18,805 nucleotides of DNA from Euryarchaeota archaeon UBA102 (GTDB lineage Archaea; Thermoplasmatota; Poseidoniia; MGIII; CG-Epi1). Positions 7,794 through 15,729 of the stretch are shown here, piece after piece. The notes under the pieces were generated by a model. That model did no database searches. It worked only from the letters and a program-made list of their open reading frames with translations, and was not told the DNA's origin. Every line of letters starts with the position of its first letter. The first letter of the stretch is position 1. The stretch spans positions 1 to 18,805 of the forward strand of contig DAHL01000019.1 in the NCBI GenBank assembly GCA_002509225.1. Reading direction: 5' to 3'. The translations under genes and the position numbers were made by a program.

Positions 7794-7884
7794 AGAATGC
7801 GATTAAGAGAGGGGACTACTATTAGTTTAGGTTGCATATTTTAGAAAGAATATTGGTAAAACCCCCACTTTATCCTATCTAATT

Positions 7885-8820
7885 ATGAAGATTGCCGAAC
7901 AGAGTGCATGTGGCAAGAGTATTTTGTTGGGAGAGCATGCAGTCGTGTACGGTCAACCGGCAATAGCCATACCAATGGAAGATATCAGAGCATATGCATG
8001 GATAGAAGAAAATAATCAAAGAGGAATTGAAATTGACGCTTTAGATCTCAATGAGAAAATTGTTATTGAAAATGAGAATAGACACCAGTTTGCTATTGTG
8101 ATAAATGAATTAATACAAAAAACTCAAAGTGAAAAATTAAATTTTACTGTTAAATTAACATCAGACATACCTCAATCAGTTGGAATGGGGAGTAGTGCTG
8201 CCACCTCTGCTGCAGTCTGTAGGTGTGTAGCAGAATATCTCGGAATAGAGCTAACGGCGGAAGAAGAAAGTGAAATTGTATTTAGAGCAGAAGAAATTGT
8301 TCATGGAACGCCGAGCGGTATAGACAATAATGTTATTGTTTATGAAAAACCGATATTATTTGTAAAGGGGGAAGCTCCAAAAATATTACATTCAAAAAGA
8401 GATTTGTATATAATCATAGGAGAAAGTGGTGTAGAAAGTTCTACGATGGAAATGGTGAAAAATATAAGAGAGATGGTTAATGAAAAGCCAAAAGAATTTG
8501 AAAATAAATTTGACAGAATAGGAAAATTAGTTAAGGAAGCTGAACAGAATATTCAAAATGGAAATATAGATGAGATTGGAATGTTAATGAATAAAAATCA
8601 AGAAATATTAATAGAAATGCAGTTATCACATCCAGAGTTGGATAACATAATTGAAATTACTAGAAGGGCTGGAGCACTTGGTGCTAAACTGACTGGAAAA
8701 GGTGGAGGAGGTAACGTAGTTGCGATTTCGGACAAGTTGGAAACTCAGAAAATGATAGCAAACGCTATTGAAGGTGCTGGTTATAGTGTTTGTAAGACTA
8801 AAGTGGGTGCTAGACTATGA
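7885..8820 (+). CDS. mvk: Mevalonate kinase
   Basis: GHMP-fold kinase converting mevalonate and ATP to mevalonate 5-phosphate. At 311 residues it matches archaeal mevalonate kinases. Motif 1 is KSILLGEHAVVYGQPAIA (from K11, the likely catalytic lysine region). The ATP-phosphate loop is GMGSSAATSAA (100-110). HGTPSGIDN places the catalytic Asp at D147. The C-terminal GHMP motif is GALGAKLTGKGGGGNV. The GEHAVVYG and HGTPSGIDN forms fit mevalonate kinase rather than homoserine, galacto- or phosphomevalonate kinase. Its stop overlaps the ubiD ATG (ATGA, 8817-8820). The start ATG lacks a Shine-Dalgarno, as expected for the first gene of a leaderless operon. Confidence 0.95.
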   Translation: MKIAEQSACGKSILLGEHAVVYGQPAIAIPMEDIRAYAWIEENNQRGIEIDALDLNEKIVIENENRHQFAIVINELIQKTQSEKLNFTVKLTSDIPQSVGMGSSAATSAAVCRCVAEYLGIELTAEEESEIVFRAEEIVHGTPSGIDNNVIVYEKPILFVKGEAPKILHSKRDLYIIIGESGVESSTMEMVKNIREMVNEKPKEFENKFDRIGKLVKEAEQNIQNGNIDEIGMLMNKNQEILIEMQLSHPELDNIIEITRRAGALGAKLTGKGGGGNVVAISDKLETQKMIANAIEGAGYSVCKTKVGARL

Positions 8821-10100
8821 ATTTAAGAAAATTTGTTAATATTCTTGATGAAAATAAAATGTTGAAGCGGATAACTAAAGAGGTGTCTTCTGAATATGAA
8901 GTTGCAGCATTGATGGAGCAGGCTGGTGATTGTCCATTAATGTTTGAAAATGTGAAAGGCAGTAAATTTCCTGTAATTACTAATATTTGTTCTAGTCGAG
9001 AATTGGTTGCAATGAGTTTGGATTGTGAAGAAAAAGACATACTGCATATGATTGCTAAGGCAGGTAATGATCCAAAAGAACCAATGGAGAAAGCAGAAGT
9101 AGGATATATAGAAATTGAGCCGACCCTAAAAGGCATGCCAATTTTGACTCATCAAAAAGGAGATGGTGGCGCATACATTGCTAGTGCTATTGCAGTGGCG
9201 CATAGTGAAAAATATGGGATGAATATGTCATTTCATAGAGGGATGAAGATAGATGATGAGCATTTAGTTCTCCGCATATTACCAAGAAATTTACAAGCGT
9301 TCAGAGAAGAGGGAGTGAATGAATTTGCATTCTGCAATGGAGTTTCTGGGGCTGTTTTACTAGGGGCTGCTACATCTTTTGAAATAGGCACTAGTGAAAT
9401 GGCTATAGCGAATGCGCTTTCTGAATCTCCATTAATAGAAGTAGGAGGGCATATGGTTCCTGAATCGGAATTTGTAATGATTTGTGAATTCACAGGAGAG
9501 GAGGCAGATGAAGGGCCGTTCCTTGATATAACTGAAACATTGGATATTGTGAGAAAGCAACCTGTTGTAAGGATTAAGAAAATTTTTGCTAGAAACGATT
9601 CTATTTTTCATGCATTGTTACCTGGCGGTCCAGAACATAAAGTCCTAATGGGGATGCCTAGAGAGCCTACTATCTTCTATGAAATAAACAAAGGAGTAGA
9701 GTGTGTTGATGTTAATGTTACGCCGGGAGGGGGGTCGTGGTTGCATGCTTTTGTGTCTATTAATAAAAAAGATGAAGAGGATGGAAAAAAAGCAATAGAA
9801 GCGGCTTTTCGTGGTCATAAATCTCTGAAGCACGTGTGGATTGTAGATAACGATATAGATGTAACGAAAGCAGAAGAAGTGGAATGGGCAATGGCCACTC
9901 GATTTCAAGGAGACAAAGACATGATAGTTAAAGAATTAGAGAAGGGTTCTTCATTGGATCCTAGTTCATGTATTGAAACTAGAGAGACGTGTAAAGTTGG
10001 TTTTGATTGTACAGTACCTCTTGATAAAAACTTGGAACATTTTCAAAAACCAGAACCTGCTATGCGAATTAATCTAGATGATTACTTAGAAGGCAATTAA
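8817..10100 (+). CDS. ubiD: UbiD-family decarboxylase, probable trans-anhydromevalonate 5-phosphate decarboxylase
   Basis: Prenylated-FMN-dependent decarboxylase of 427 residues. UbiD features seen are the short acidic N-terminal domain (MNLRKFVNILDE), the central HRGMKIDDEHLVLRILPRN, the acidic active-site stretch TGEEADEGPFLDITE, LLPGGPEHKVLMGMPREP, and the C-terminal TRFQGDKDM, SSLDPSS and GFDCTVPLD. In archaea a UbiD homologue encoded with aconitase X decarboxylates trans-anhydromevalonate 5-phosphate to isopentenyl phosphate. The overlap with mevalonate kinase (ATGA) and the aconitase X start 2 bases after its stop make that the best reading (inference from context; the fold alone would also fit aromatic-acid decarboxylases). 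UbiX next door supplies the cofactor. Confidence 0.92.
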   Translation: MNLRKFVNILDENKMLKRITKEVSSEYEVAALMEQAGDCPLMFENVKGSKFPVITNICSSRELVAMSLDCEEKDILHMIAKAGNDPKEPMEKAEVGYIEIEPTLKGMPILTHQKGDGGAYIASAIAVAHSEKYGMNMSFHRGMKIDDEHLVLRILPRNLQAFREEGVNEFAFCNGVSGAVLLGAATSFEIGTSEMAIANALSESPLIEVGGHMVPESEFVMICEFTGEEADEGPFLDITETLDIVRKQPVVRIKKIFARNDSIFHALLPGGPEHKVLMGMPREPTIFYEINKGVECVDVNVTPGGGSWLHAFVSINKKDEEDGKKAIEAAFRGHKSLKHVWIVDNDIDVTKAEEVEWAMATRFQGDKDMIVKELEKGSSLDPSSCIETRETCKVGFDCTVPLDKNLEHFQKPEPAMRINLDDYLEGN

Positions 10101-10102
10101 CT

Positions 10103-11824
10103 GTGGAACTTAATACAGAAGAATTGAAAATTTTGGACGGTGAAAAGGGCCGTGGTCGCCAAATGGCAATGAGTTTGTTAGTTGATTTAGGAGTGGCGGC
10201 TAAAGCTAGTAAAATGATTTCGATAAAATCTGCACACGTATCTGGTGTTTCCCCTTTAACGGGTGGATTTGGTTTAATTAAATTTTTAGAAGATATAACA
10301 GGAGATGATGAATGTAAAATAAGTATACCGACTACATTGAATGCTGCAGGTTGTGATGAAGATAGAATAACTGAAATGAATATACCTTATGAAAATTATC
10401 TTAAAAAACAGAGAGAGATACTGGAATGTTATGAAAAACTAGGTATCGAAATGACAATGTCGTGTACGCCTTATGAAGTTGAAAAAAAGATTGAAAAGGG
10501 TAATGCATCTTGGGCAGAATCTAACGCGATATGTTATGCAAATTCATATACTGACCTTAGAACGAATAGAGAATCGGGACTCTCTGCTCTGGCTTCTGCC
10601 ATATGTGGAATAACGCCAGAATATGGATTATTATTAGATTCAAATCGAAGTCCGAATTTTTGTGTGAATGTTGTATGTGAATTAGAAACCCCCACAGACT
10701 ACTCCATCTTAGGGGATTGGATAGGAAAAAATATACCGCCTGAATGGGATATGCCTTACGGTCCCATACCTTGTATATGTGGAATAAAAAATGATGTCGA
10801 TTACTATCGTAGAAAGGCATTAACAGCGGCCGCTGCGAACTATGGATCACCAATGTTATATTTGAATTGTTCAGAACAAAACAAAGAGATAGATTGTTGT
10901 GAGAGAAAGATTATATTCTCTGAAAAAGAATTGAATAAAAGGTATGCAGAACTGGCGCCTAAAGAAAATGTGGATTTGGTAGTTATTGGATGTCCGCAAG
11001 CTTCGTATGAAGAGATTCAAGAGACTGAAAAACTACTAAGAAACAATGAAATTCCAGATAAAAGATTGTGGGTTTTTACATCTAAAAGAAACTATGAACG
11101 AGCTTATGAAGAAGGGATTGTAGAGAGTATAGAAGCATCGGGGGCAATGATGTTGAAAAATACTTGCCCAGAAGTAGTACCGTATGATAGGGAAAAAGTA
11201 AAACATATACTTACAAATTCATTGAAAGCAGAGCATTACTTGACATCTGGATTAAACAATATACCTACGTCTGTAATGAGATTAAAAGATTGTATTGAAG
11301 TAGCTGCAAGACCTCAAAAGAAAATAGAAAAAAACGTGGAACCTGATGTTAAAATAATTGAAAAAAATAGTAATAAAAAATACAGAAAAGGTGCTTGTAA
11401 AATTTTTGGAAAGGGATTGAAATCTCAAAAAGAATGGAATATAGAAGGAGAAGCAATGGTAACGGATGTGCCAATAACGTTCTTAGGATATGTTAATCGG
11501 GAAACGGGAAAAATTGAAGAAAGGGGGCACCCTTTAGATGGTGAAACGATTACTGATAAAATTTTGATTTTTCCTAAAGGTAGTGGATCCAGTGTAGCTC
11601 CTTACGTATTAATGGAATTATTTTATAGAGGAAAGGGGCCTAAAGCAATTGTAAATTCAAATTTGGATCAGCAAATGATACCTGCGTGCTCATTGCTGAA
11701 GATACCTTATGCTCATTCATTTAATGACAATCCTTGTTATGAAATAAATACAAGAGATATGATTAAATTAGAATTAAAAAATCAAAATGTTGAATTAGAA
11801 GTTGTGGAGCGAGGCGATATCTAA
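10103..11824 (+). CDS. Aconitase X, large and small subunits fused; probable phosphomevalonate dehydratase
   Basis: A 573-residue aconitase X protein. Residues 1 to about 410 are the catalytic large domain: TLNAAGCDED (C84), SCTPYE (C121), the signature WAESNAICYANSY with E139-S140-N141, RTNRESG, LKNTCPEVVPY (C355), and AHYLTSGLNN. C84, C121 and C355 are candidate Fe-S ligands. After a lysine-rich linker (about 395-425), residues 425-573 form the swivelling small domain, with GEAMVTDVPITFLGYVN, the serine loop GSGSS (493-497) and LDQQMIPACSLLKIPYAH. Archaeal phosphomevalonate dehydratase converts mevalonate 5-phosphate to trans-anhydromevalonate 5-phosphate and is usually two proteins; fused forms are better known from bacterial hydroxyproline dehydratases. 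The neighbours argue for phosphomevalonate. The start is GTG, 2 bases after ubiD. Confidence 0.92.
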   Translation: MELNTEELKILDGEKGRGRQMAMSLLVDLGVAAKASKMISIKSAHVSGVSPLTGGFGLIKFLEDITGDDECKISIPTTLNAAGCDEDRITEMNIPYENYLKKQREILECYEKLGIEMTMSCTPYEVEKKIEKGNASWAESNAICYANSYTDLRTNRESGLSALASAICGITPEYGLLLDSNRSPNFCVNVVCELETPTDYSILGDWIGKNIPPEWDMPYGPIPCICGIKNDVDYYRRKALTAAAANYGSPMLYLNCSEQNKEIDCCERKIIFSEKELNKRYAELAPKENVDLVVIGCPQASYEEIQETEKLLRNNEIPDKRLWVFTSKRNYERAYEEGIVESIEASGAMMLKNTCPEVVPYDREKVKHILTNSLKAEHYLTSGLNNIPTSVMRLKDCIEVAARPQKKIEKNVEPDVKIIEKNSNKKYRKGACKIFGKGLKSQKEWNIEGEAMVTDVPITFLGYVNRETGKIEERGHPLDGETITDKILIFPKGSGSSVAPYVLMELFYRGKGPKAIVNSNLDQQMIPACSLLKIPYAHSFNDNPCYEINTRDMIKLELKNQNVELEVVERGDI

Positions 11825-11826
11825 AC

Positions 11827-13344
11827 ATGCTTATACGTTCTGAATATCGGACATTTATTATTGGATTTTTATTGATAATTATATCGTTATTTTTAACTCC
11901 AGACATGGCGCTATCGTTATTTTCAGCCATGATGGGAATCAAAATTTTATATCCCATTTTAGACACTGAAGAAAGATTTGAGAAAAATGTAGAGATAGAA
12001 ACGAATGTAGAAGATTTATTTGAATGGCACGAAAAACCTGGAGCTTTTGAAAGATTAACCCCTACATGGGATCCTGTAGAAATAATTAAGAGAGAAGGAG
12101 GAATTGTAGATGGGGAGGTAGATATGAGAGTAAAAATTGGACCTCTGCAAATAAAAATGTTAGTGCAACATTGCGAATATAAAAAAAATAGTAAATTCAA
12201 AGATGTGCAAATAGAAGGGCCATTTCCTATGTGGGAACATACTCACTTATTCAATGAATCGAAGAAAGGATTTACAAAAATGACTGATAGAATTGATTGT
12301 AGGATTCCTTTAGGTTTAGTTGGTAAGATTTTTTCTAGAAAGTATGTAAAAAATAGAGTTGAACAACTTCTGGAGTATCGACATTCAACTGTATATGAAG
12401 ATTTCAAAATAGCTAACAAATACCGAGGAAAATCGATGAATGTTGGTATAACAGGCAGTCATGGGTTAATCGGTACTGCGTTGATACCTTTCCTTACGAC
12501 TTGTGGACATAAGGTAACGAGAATTGTTAGGAGTAGCCCTAAGGAAAATGAAATATATTGGAATCCTAAAACTGGAGAAATTGATTCGTTAGAAGGATTG
12601 GATATAATAGTACACTTAGCTGGCGAGCCTGTAGGATCTAAAATTAGATGGAGTCGGAAAAAGAAAGAAGAGATATACGAAAGCCGGGTTCTTGGAACTG
12701 GTTTATTATGTAGGAAAATATCGATGATGGTTAAACCTGTAAAGGCGTTAATTTCTGCTTCTGCGATAGGATATTATGGAGACCGGGGAAATGAATTCCT
12801 TGATGAAACTAGTGGAGCTGGGGGTGGATTTTTTCCCGATGTGGTGAAAGGATGGGAAAAGGCTACAGAATATGCCAGTGGGATTGGAATAAGAACTGTA
12901 AACATGAGATTTGGAATAGTTCTTACTCCAGAAGGTGGAGCCCTAGAAAGAATGATGCTTCCTGTTAATTTTGGATTAGGGAGTAGAATTGGTGGAGAAC
13001 AGTGGTGGAGTTGGGTTTCAATTGATGACGCCATAGGAAGTATTTATCATGCAATGATGAATAGTGAAATGAAGGGGAAATACAATGTAACGGCCCCGTT
13101 TCCAGTTAGGCAAAAAGAATTTTCCAAAACACTGTGCGACATCATGTGGAGGCCAGATATGATGACCCTTCCTGAATCTATTGTTAAGAACATAATGGGA
13201 GAAATGGGAGAGATATTACTACTAGCTAGTAATAAAATAAATTCGAATAAGATAATTGAAAGTGGATATGAATTTAGACATGAAAGATTAGAAGATGCAT
13301 TGAGGCACTTGCTAGGTAAGAGAGAATTTATTGAATCGCAGTAG
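11827..13344 (+). CDS. Membrane-anchored SRPBCC-epimerase fusion (TIGR01777 family)
   Basis: A 505-residue fusion. Residues about 10-40 are hydrophobic (FIIGFLLIIISLFLTPDMAL), a likely membrane anchor. Residues about 45-195 look like an SRPBCC/START-type lipid-binding domain (DLFEWHEKPGAFERLTPTWDP, GPFPMWEHTHLF). Residues about 205-500 are a Rossmann NAD(P)-dependent epimerase/dehydratase of the TIGR01777 (YfcH/SulA-like) family: GITGSHGLIGTALIPFL, IVHLAGEPVG, SASAIGYYGDRG with the YYG of this family, and the C-terminal MWRPDMMTLPESIVK block (usually RP..LPVP). The reaction of TIGR01777 proteins is not known. The start is 2 bases after aconitase X, so it belongs to the isoprenoid operon; a role in lipid or isoprenoid modification is speculation. 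Its 3' end overlaps the convergent gene by 17 bases. Confidence 0.88.
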   Translation: MLIRSEYRTFIIGFLLIIISLFLTPDMALSLFSAMMGIKILYPILDTEERFEKNVEIETNVEDLFEWHEKPGAFERLTPTWDPVEIIKREGGIVDGEVDMRVKIGPLQIKMLVQHCEYKKNSKFKDVQIEGPFPMWEHTHLFNESKKGFTKMTDRIDCRIPLGLVGKIFSRKYVKNRVEQLLEYRHSTVYEDFKIANKYRGKSMNVGITGSHGLIGTALIPFLTTCGHKVTRIVRSSPKENEIYWNPKTGEIDSLEGLDIIVHLAGEPVGSKIRWSRKKKEEIYESRVLGTGLLCRKISMMVKPVKALISASAIGYYGDRGNEFLDETSGAGGGFFPDVVKGWEKATEYASGIGIRTVNMRFGIVLTPEGGALERMMLPVNFGLGSRIGGEQWWSWVSIDDAIGSIYHAMMNSEMKGKYNVTAPFPVRQKEFSKTLCDIMWRPDMMTLPESIVKNIMGEMGEILLLASNKINSNKIIESGYEFRHERLEDALRHLLGKREFIESQ

Positions 13345-13789
13345 ATAAATAAGTTCGACGGGATTTTGGAATTAAACAGGAGAGTGTTTCTCCATTCCAA
13401 TGTCCGCAACCAAGAATTCTTTTTTCATAAGCGACCGCTACAAATCCAGGTATCAGGTGCTCATAATCAAAACTGTTAGGAATGATATTCTTTCCTTGAC
13501 AAAAATCGATAGTTTCTTTCAAAGATATGTTGAATATGCTTTTTTTAATATATGCGCCGAAGAGTTGAAGAAAATTGGTTGTTGGTTTGTAAGTTTTAGA
13601 TTTTCGAAGTGCAACAATGCCTGCACTTGAGATATTTATTTTACTTTCAATCGTTTTTGGACCTAAATAAATATTACTAGAATTTCCAGTATACCATGAA
13701 TATGATGAAAAAAGAACTTTACTGAGTCCGAATCTATCATTGAGATATTTGTATATTTCTTGTTCCATTTCGTTGTTGATTTTATGCAT
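13328..13789 (-). CDS. PUA-like RNA-binding protein, probable partner of the m5C methyltransferase
   Basis: A 153-residue soluble protein. Its second half, HLIPGFVAVAYEKRILGCGHWNGETLSCLIPKSRR, resembles the C-terminal PUA-like RNA-binding region attached to RsmF-type m5C methyltransferases (pattern GxVAV..xGxxLGxG...G.L.N.IPK.RR). The N-terminal half (KINNEMEQEIYKYLNDRFG) could be a ferredoxin-like accessory fold, but this I cannot settle. The ATG lies inside the end of the upstream methyltransferase gene (8-base overlap), so the two are translationally coupled. The best reading is that the targeting domain of one enzyme is encoded as a separate chain. Lower certainty than its neighbours. Confidence 0.72.
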   Translation of the reverse strand: MHKINNEMEQEIYKYLNDRFGLSKVLFSSYSWYTGNSSNIYLGPKTIESKINISSAGIVALRKSKTYKPTTNFLQLFGAYIKKSIFNISLKETIDFCQGKNIIPNSFDYEHLIPGFVAVAYEKRILGCGHWNGETLSCLIPKSRRTYLSTAIQ

Positions 13790-14705
13790 TTTTAATTATT
13801 TTAGATATGAAGAACCCGTCGGTATTGTTTTGATGTGGCCAAATTCGCAGAGATTTTGATAATTCTGAAGAATAATGAGTTCCGTTCCATTCTGTAATAC
13901 CATTGGAAGAGATTAAATTTGGTAGAGATAAAGGAATTAATTCTGCTGATTTGTTATCAAGTAAAGTGTTTACAATCGCTTCATTTTCTTCAGGTGAAAA
14001 GGTACAGGTAGAGTAGAGTAACGTTCCTCCTTCATTAAGCATGCTGAAAGCCTTGGCAATCAGAGTTTTTTGAATGCCACTAAAGTAAGAATATCTTCTT
14101 TCATTCCATCTATTAAAAAATGATGGATCTTTTCTACACATCCCTTCAGAACTACATGGCGCATCAAGAAGTATTACATCAAATTTTAGATTTGGAAATG
14201 AGCGGAAATCGTAATTTGTAACGGCCGTGTTCAAAACTCCTAAACGATCGATATTGCCTCTAAGGGCCTTGATTCTTTGATACTTTAAATCGTTAGAAAT
14301 CAGTGTACCTTTGTTATCCATCAATGCTGCGATTTGAGTGGCTTTTGATCCTGGAGCTGCGCATGCATCTAAAATCGAGTTGGCATTTTTTATTTCATCT
14401 TTGAGAAATATAGGGGGCAACATTGACGTTAATTCTTGAATGTAAATTTCTCCTAAAAAATGTTCAAGTGTTGTGCCTAATCTCTTATCGGAATTTGAAA
14501 TGAAGGCATCTTTATACCATGGAACTGGAGATAGATTGAACCCATCACCCTCTAAGCGTTGTACTACATCCGTAGAATTGCTTTTGATAGTATTCACTCG
14601 AAAAGAACGAGGAAGTGACTTAGAAAGGTATTCAGTAAACTTCGATACATTGCCACTTATTGGGGCGTAACGTTCGATAAAGGCTGACGGTACTGTAGAA
14701 ACCAT
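13782..14705 (-). CDS. NOL1/NOP2/Sun-family RNA cytosine-C5 methyltransferase
   Basis: SAM-dependent m5C methyltransferase of 307 residues acting on rRNA or tRNA. It has the N-terminal family motif LPRSFRVNT, IYIQELTSMLPP, the SAM-binding motif I DACAAPGSKATQIA, motif IV DAPCSSEG with C184, and motif VI STCTFSPEENE with the catalytic nucleophile C234. The C-terminal RIWPHQNNTDGFFISKI closes the fold. Both catalytic cysteines are present, so it should be active. It lacks a C-terminal PUA-like domain, which appears instead in the overlapping downstream gene. It begins 1 base after the branched-chain aminotransferase stop. The exact substrate (tRNA C48/C49 or rRNA) cannot be read from the sequence. 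Confidence 0.94.
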   Translation of the reverse strand: MVSTVPSAFIERYAPISGNVSKFTEYLSKSLPRSFRVNTIKSNSTDVVQRLEGDGFNLSPVPWYKDAFISNSDKRLGTTLEHFLGEIYIQELTSMLPPIFLKDEIKNANSILDACAAPGSKATQIAALMDNKGTLISNDLKYQRIKALRGNIDRLGVLNTAVTNYDFRSFPNLKFDVILLDAPCSSEGMCRKDPSFFNRWNERRYSYFSGIQKTLIAKAFSMLNEGGTLLYSTCTFSPEENEAIVNTLLDNKSAELIPLSLPNLISSNGITEWNGTHYSSELSKSLRIWPHQNNTDGFFISKIIKNA

Positions 14706-14706
14706 T

Positions 14707-15729
14707 TCACAATTCTACTATCCAATCATAAGGATCAGACACATCACCAAATTGGATACTTGTTAAAGCGTCGTAGAGTTTTTTAGTTGTTTTGCCGACT
14801 TGGCCGTCTGAAAAAATGTAATCTTCTTCTTTATAATTTATTTTTCCAATAGGAGTTAGAATTGCAGCAGTGCCTGCGCAAAACGCCTCATCGGCAGTAA
14901 GTGCTTCCTCTATTGTTATTCTCCTTTCCTCTGTTTTGATACCGAATTGATTCAAAGCTAAGTGCATAGTAGAGTCCCTAGTCACACCTGGAAGGATTGA
15001 ACCTGTTAACATAGGAGTGACTAATGTATCTCCAAATAATGCAAAGAAATTAGCGGCACCAACCTCTTCGACGTATTTTTCTTCTGCTGCATCCAGATAG
15101 ATAACTTCGGAGTAACCTGCGCTTTTAGCTTCGCCAGCAGGTTTCATACCGGCCACGTAATTTCCTATAGCTTTTACACCGCCTGTCCCTTTTAGAGCCG
15201 CCCTATGATATTTATTAGTTACAATTAAATCTATTGGTTTGAGACTTCCCTTGAAGTAAGGAGCTACTGGTTGTACATATACTAAAAATGTGAATTCTGG
15301 AGAAGGGGCTACGCCGACAATTGGGCCATTGCCTATCGTTAAAGGTCTTATGTAAAGAGCACCTTGTTCTGGAGTTGGTATGTAATCTTGATTGTCTAAT
15401 ACTGTTTTCATAACCCCATCAAGAAAAACGTCTTCTGATATAGGTGGGATTGCTAATCTAGAACACCCTTCTGCCATTCTACTAGCATTCATCTGAGGAC
15501 GAAAGAGCCTAGGTTTACCATTGCGTCCTTTGTAGGCTTTCATACCCTCAAAAAGCCCTTGGCCGTAGTTTAGAACGCCTGCAGCGGGGGAGAGAGATAT
15601 TTCACCGAAAGGAAATAAATCTCCTTTCTCCCAGCCATCATCGTTTAATTTTCTTTTAGAAATATACATTGAACGAGTTGGCGTATGTGAAAAGGATAAA
15701 TTGTCAAAATCTATATCTTCTGGTTTCAA
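14707..15729 (-). CDS. ilvE: Branched-chain amino acid aminotransferase (class IV)
   Basis: PLP enzyme interconverting Leu/Ile/Val and their 2-oxo acids. Characteristic segments are SPAAGVLNYGQGLFEGMKAY, LFRPQMNASRMAEGCSRLAIP, GALYIRPL, the PLP lysine K186 in GTGGVKAIGNYVAGM, EVGAANFFAL and SILPGVTRDS. These are typical of the longer BCAT type found in plants, animals and many bacteria. I place the start at TTG 15729, giving 340 residues beginning (M)KPEDIDFDNLSF: a strong GGAGG at 15737-15741 lies 7 bases upstream and the TTGA overlaps the preceding gene's TGA. A longer frame back to 15804 also starts with TTG but would overlap the upstream gene by 79 bases and adds a non-family N-terminus. 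It is the second gene of a four-gene operon. Confidence 0.94.
   Translation of the reverse strand: MKPEDIDFDNLSFSHTPTRSMYISKRKLNDDGWEKGDLFPFGEISLSPAAGVLNYGQGLFEGMKAYKGRNGKPRLFRPQMNASRMAEGCSRLAIPPISEDVFLDGVMKTVLDNQDYIPTPEQGALYIRPLTIGNGPIVGVAPSPEFTFLVYVQPVAPYFKGSLKPIDLIVTNKYHRAALKGTGGVKAIGNYVAGMKPAGEAKSAGYSEVIYLDAAEEKYVEEVGAANFFALFGDTLVTPMLTGSILPGVTRDSTMHLALNQFGIKTEERRITIEEALTADEAFCAGTAAILTPIGKINYKEEDYIFSDGQVGKTTKKLYDALTSIQFGDVSDPYDWIVEL

Noticed and set aside
8810..9908. Minus-strand open frames opposite ubiD (8810-9136, 9233-9493, 9645-9908)
   Set aside because: Shadows of the conserved UbiD frame, with no motifs of their own.
8817..10100. UbiD and UbiX as ubiquinone biosynthesis enzymes
   Set aside because: No other quinone genes are nearby, while mevalonate kinase and aconitase X flank ubiD in a tight operon; the isoprenoid role explains all four genes.
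10103..11824. Aconitase X as cis-3-hydroxyproline dehydratase
   Set aside because: The fused form would fit, but no proline or hydroxyproline catabolism genes are present and the operon context is mevalonate. Kept as the main alternative.
11763..12200. Minus-strand open frame of 145 codons at the aconitase X/epimerase junction
   Set aside because: Overlaps two clear coding sequences and has low-complexity Ser/Ile/Phe composition typical of an antisense frame.
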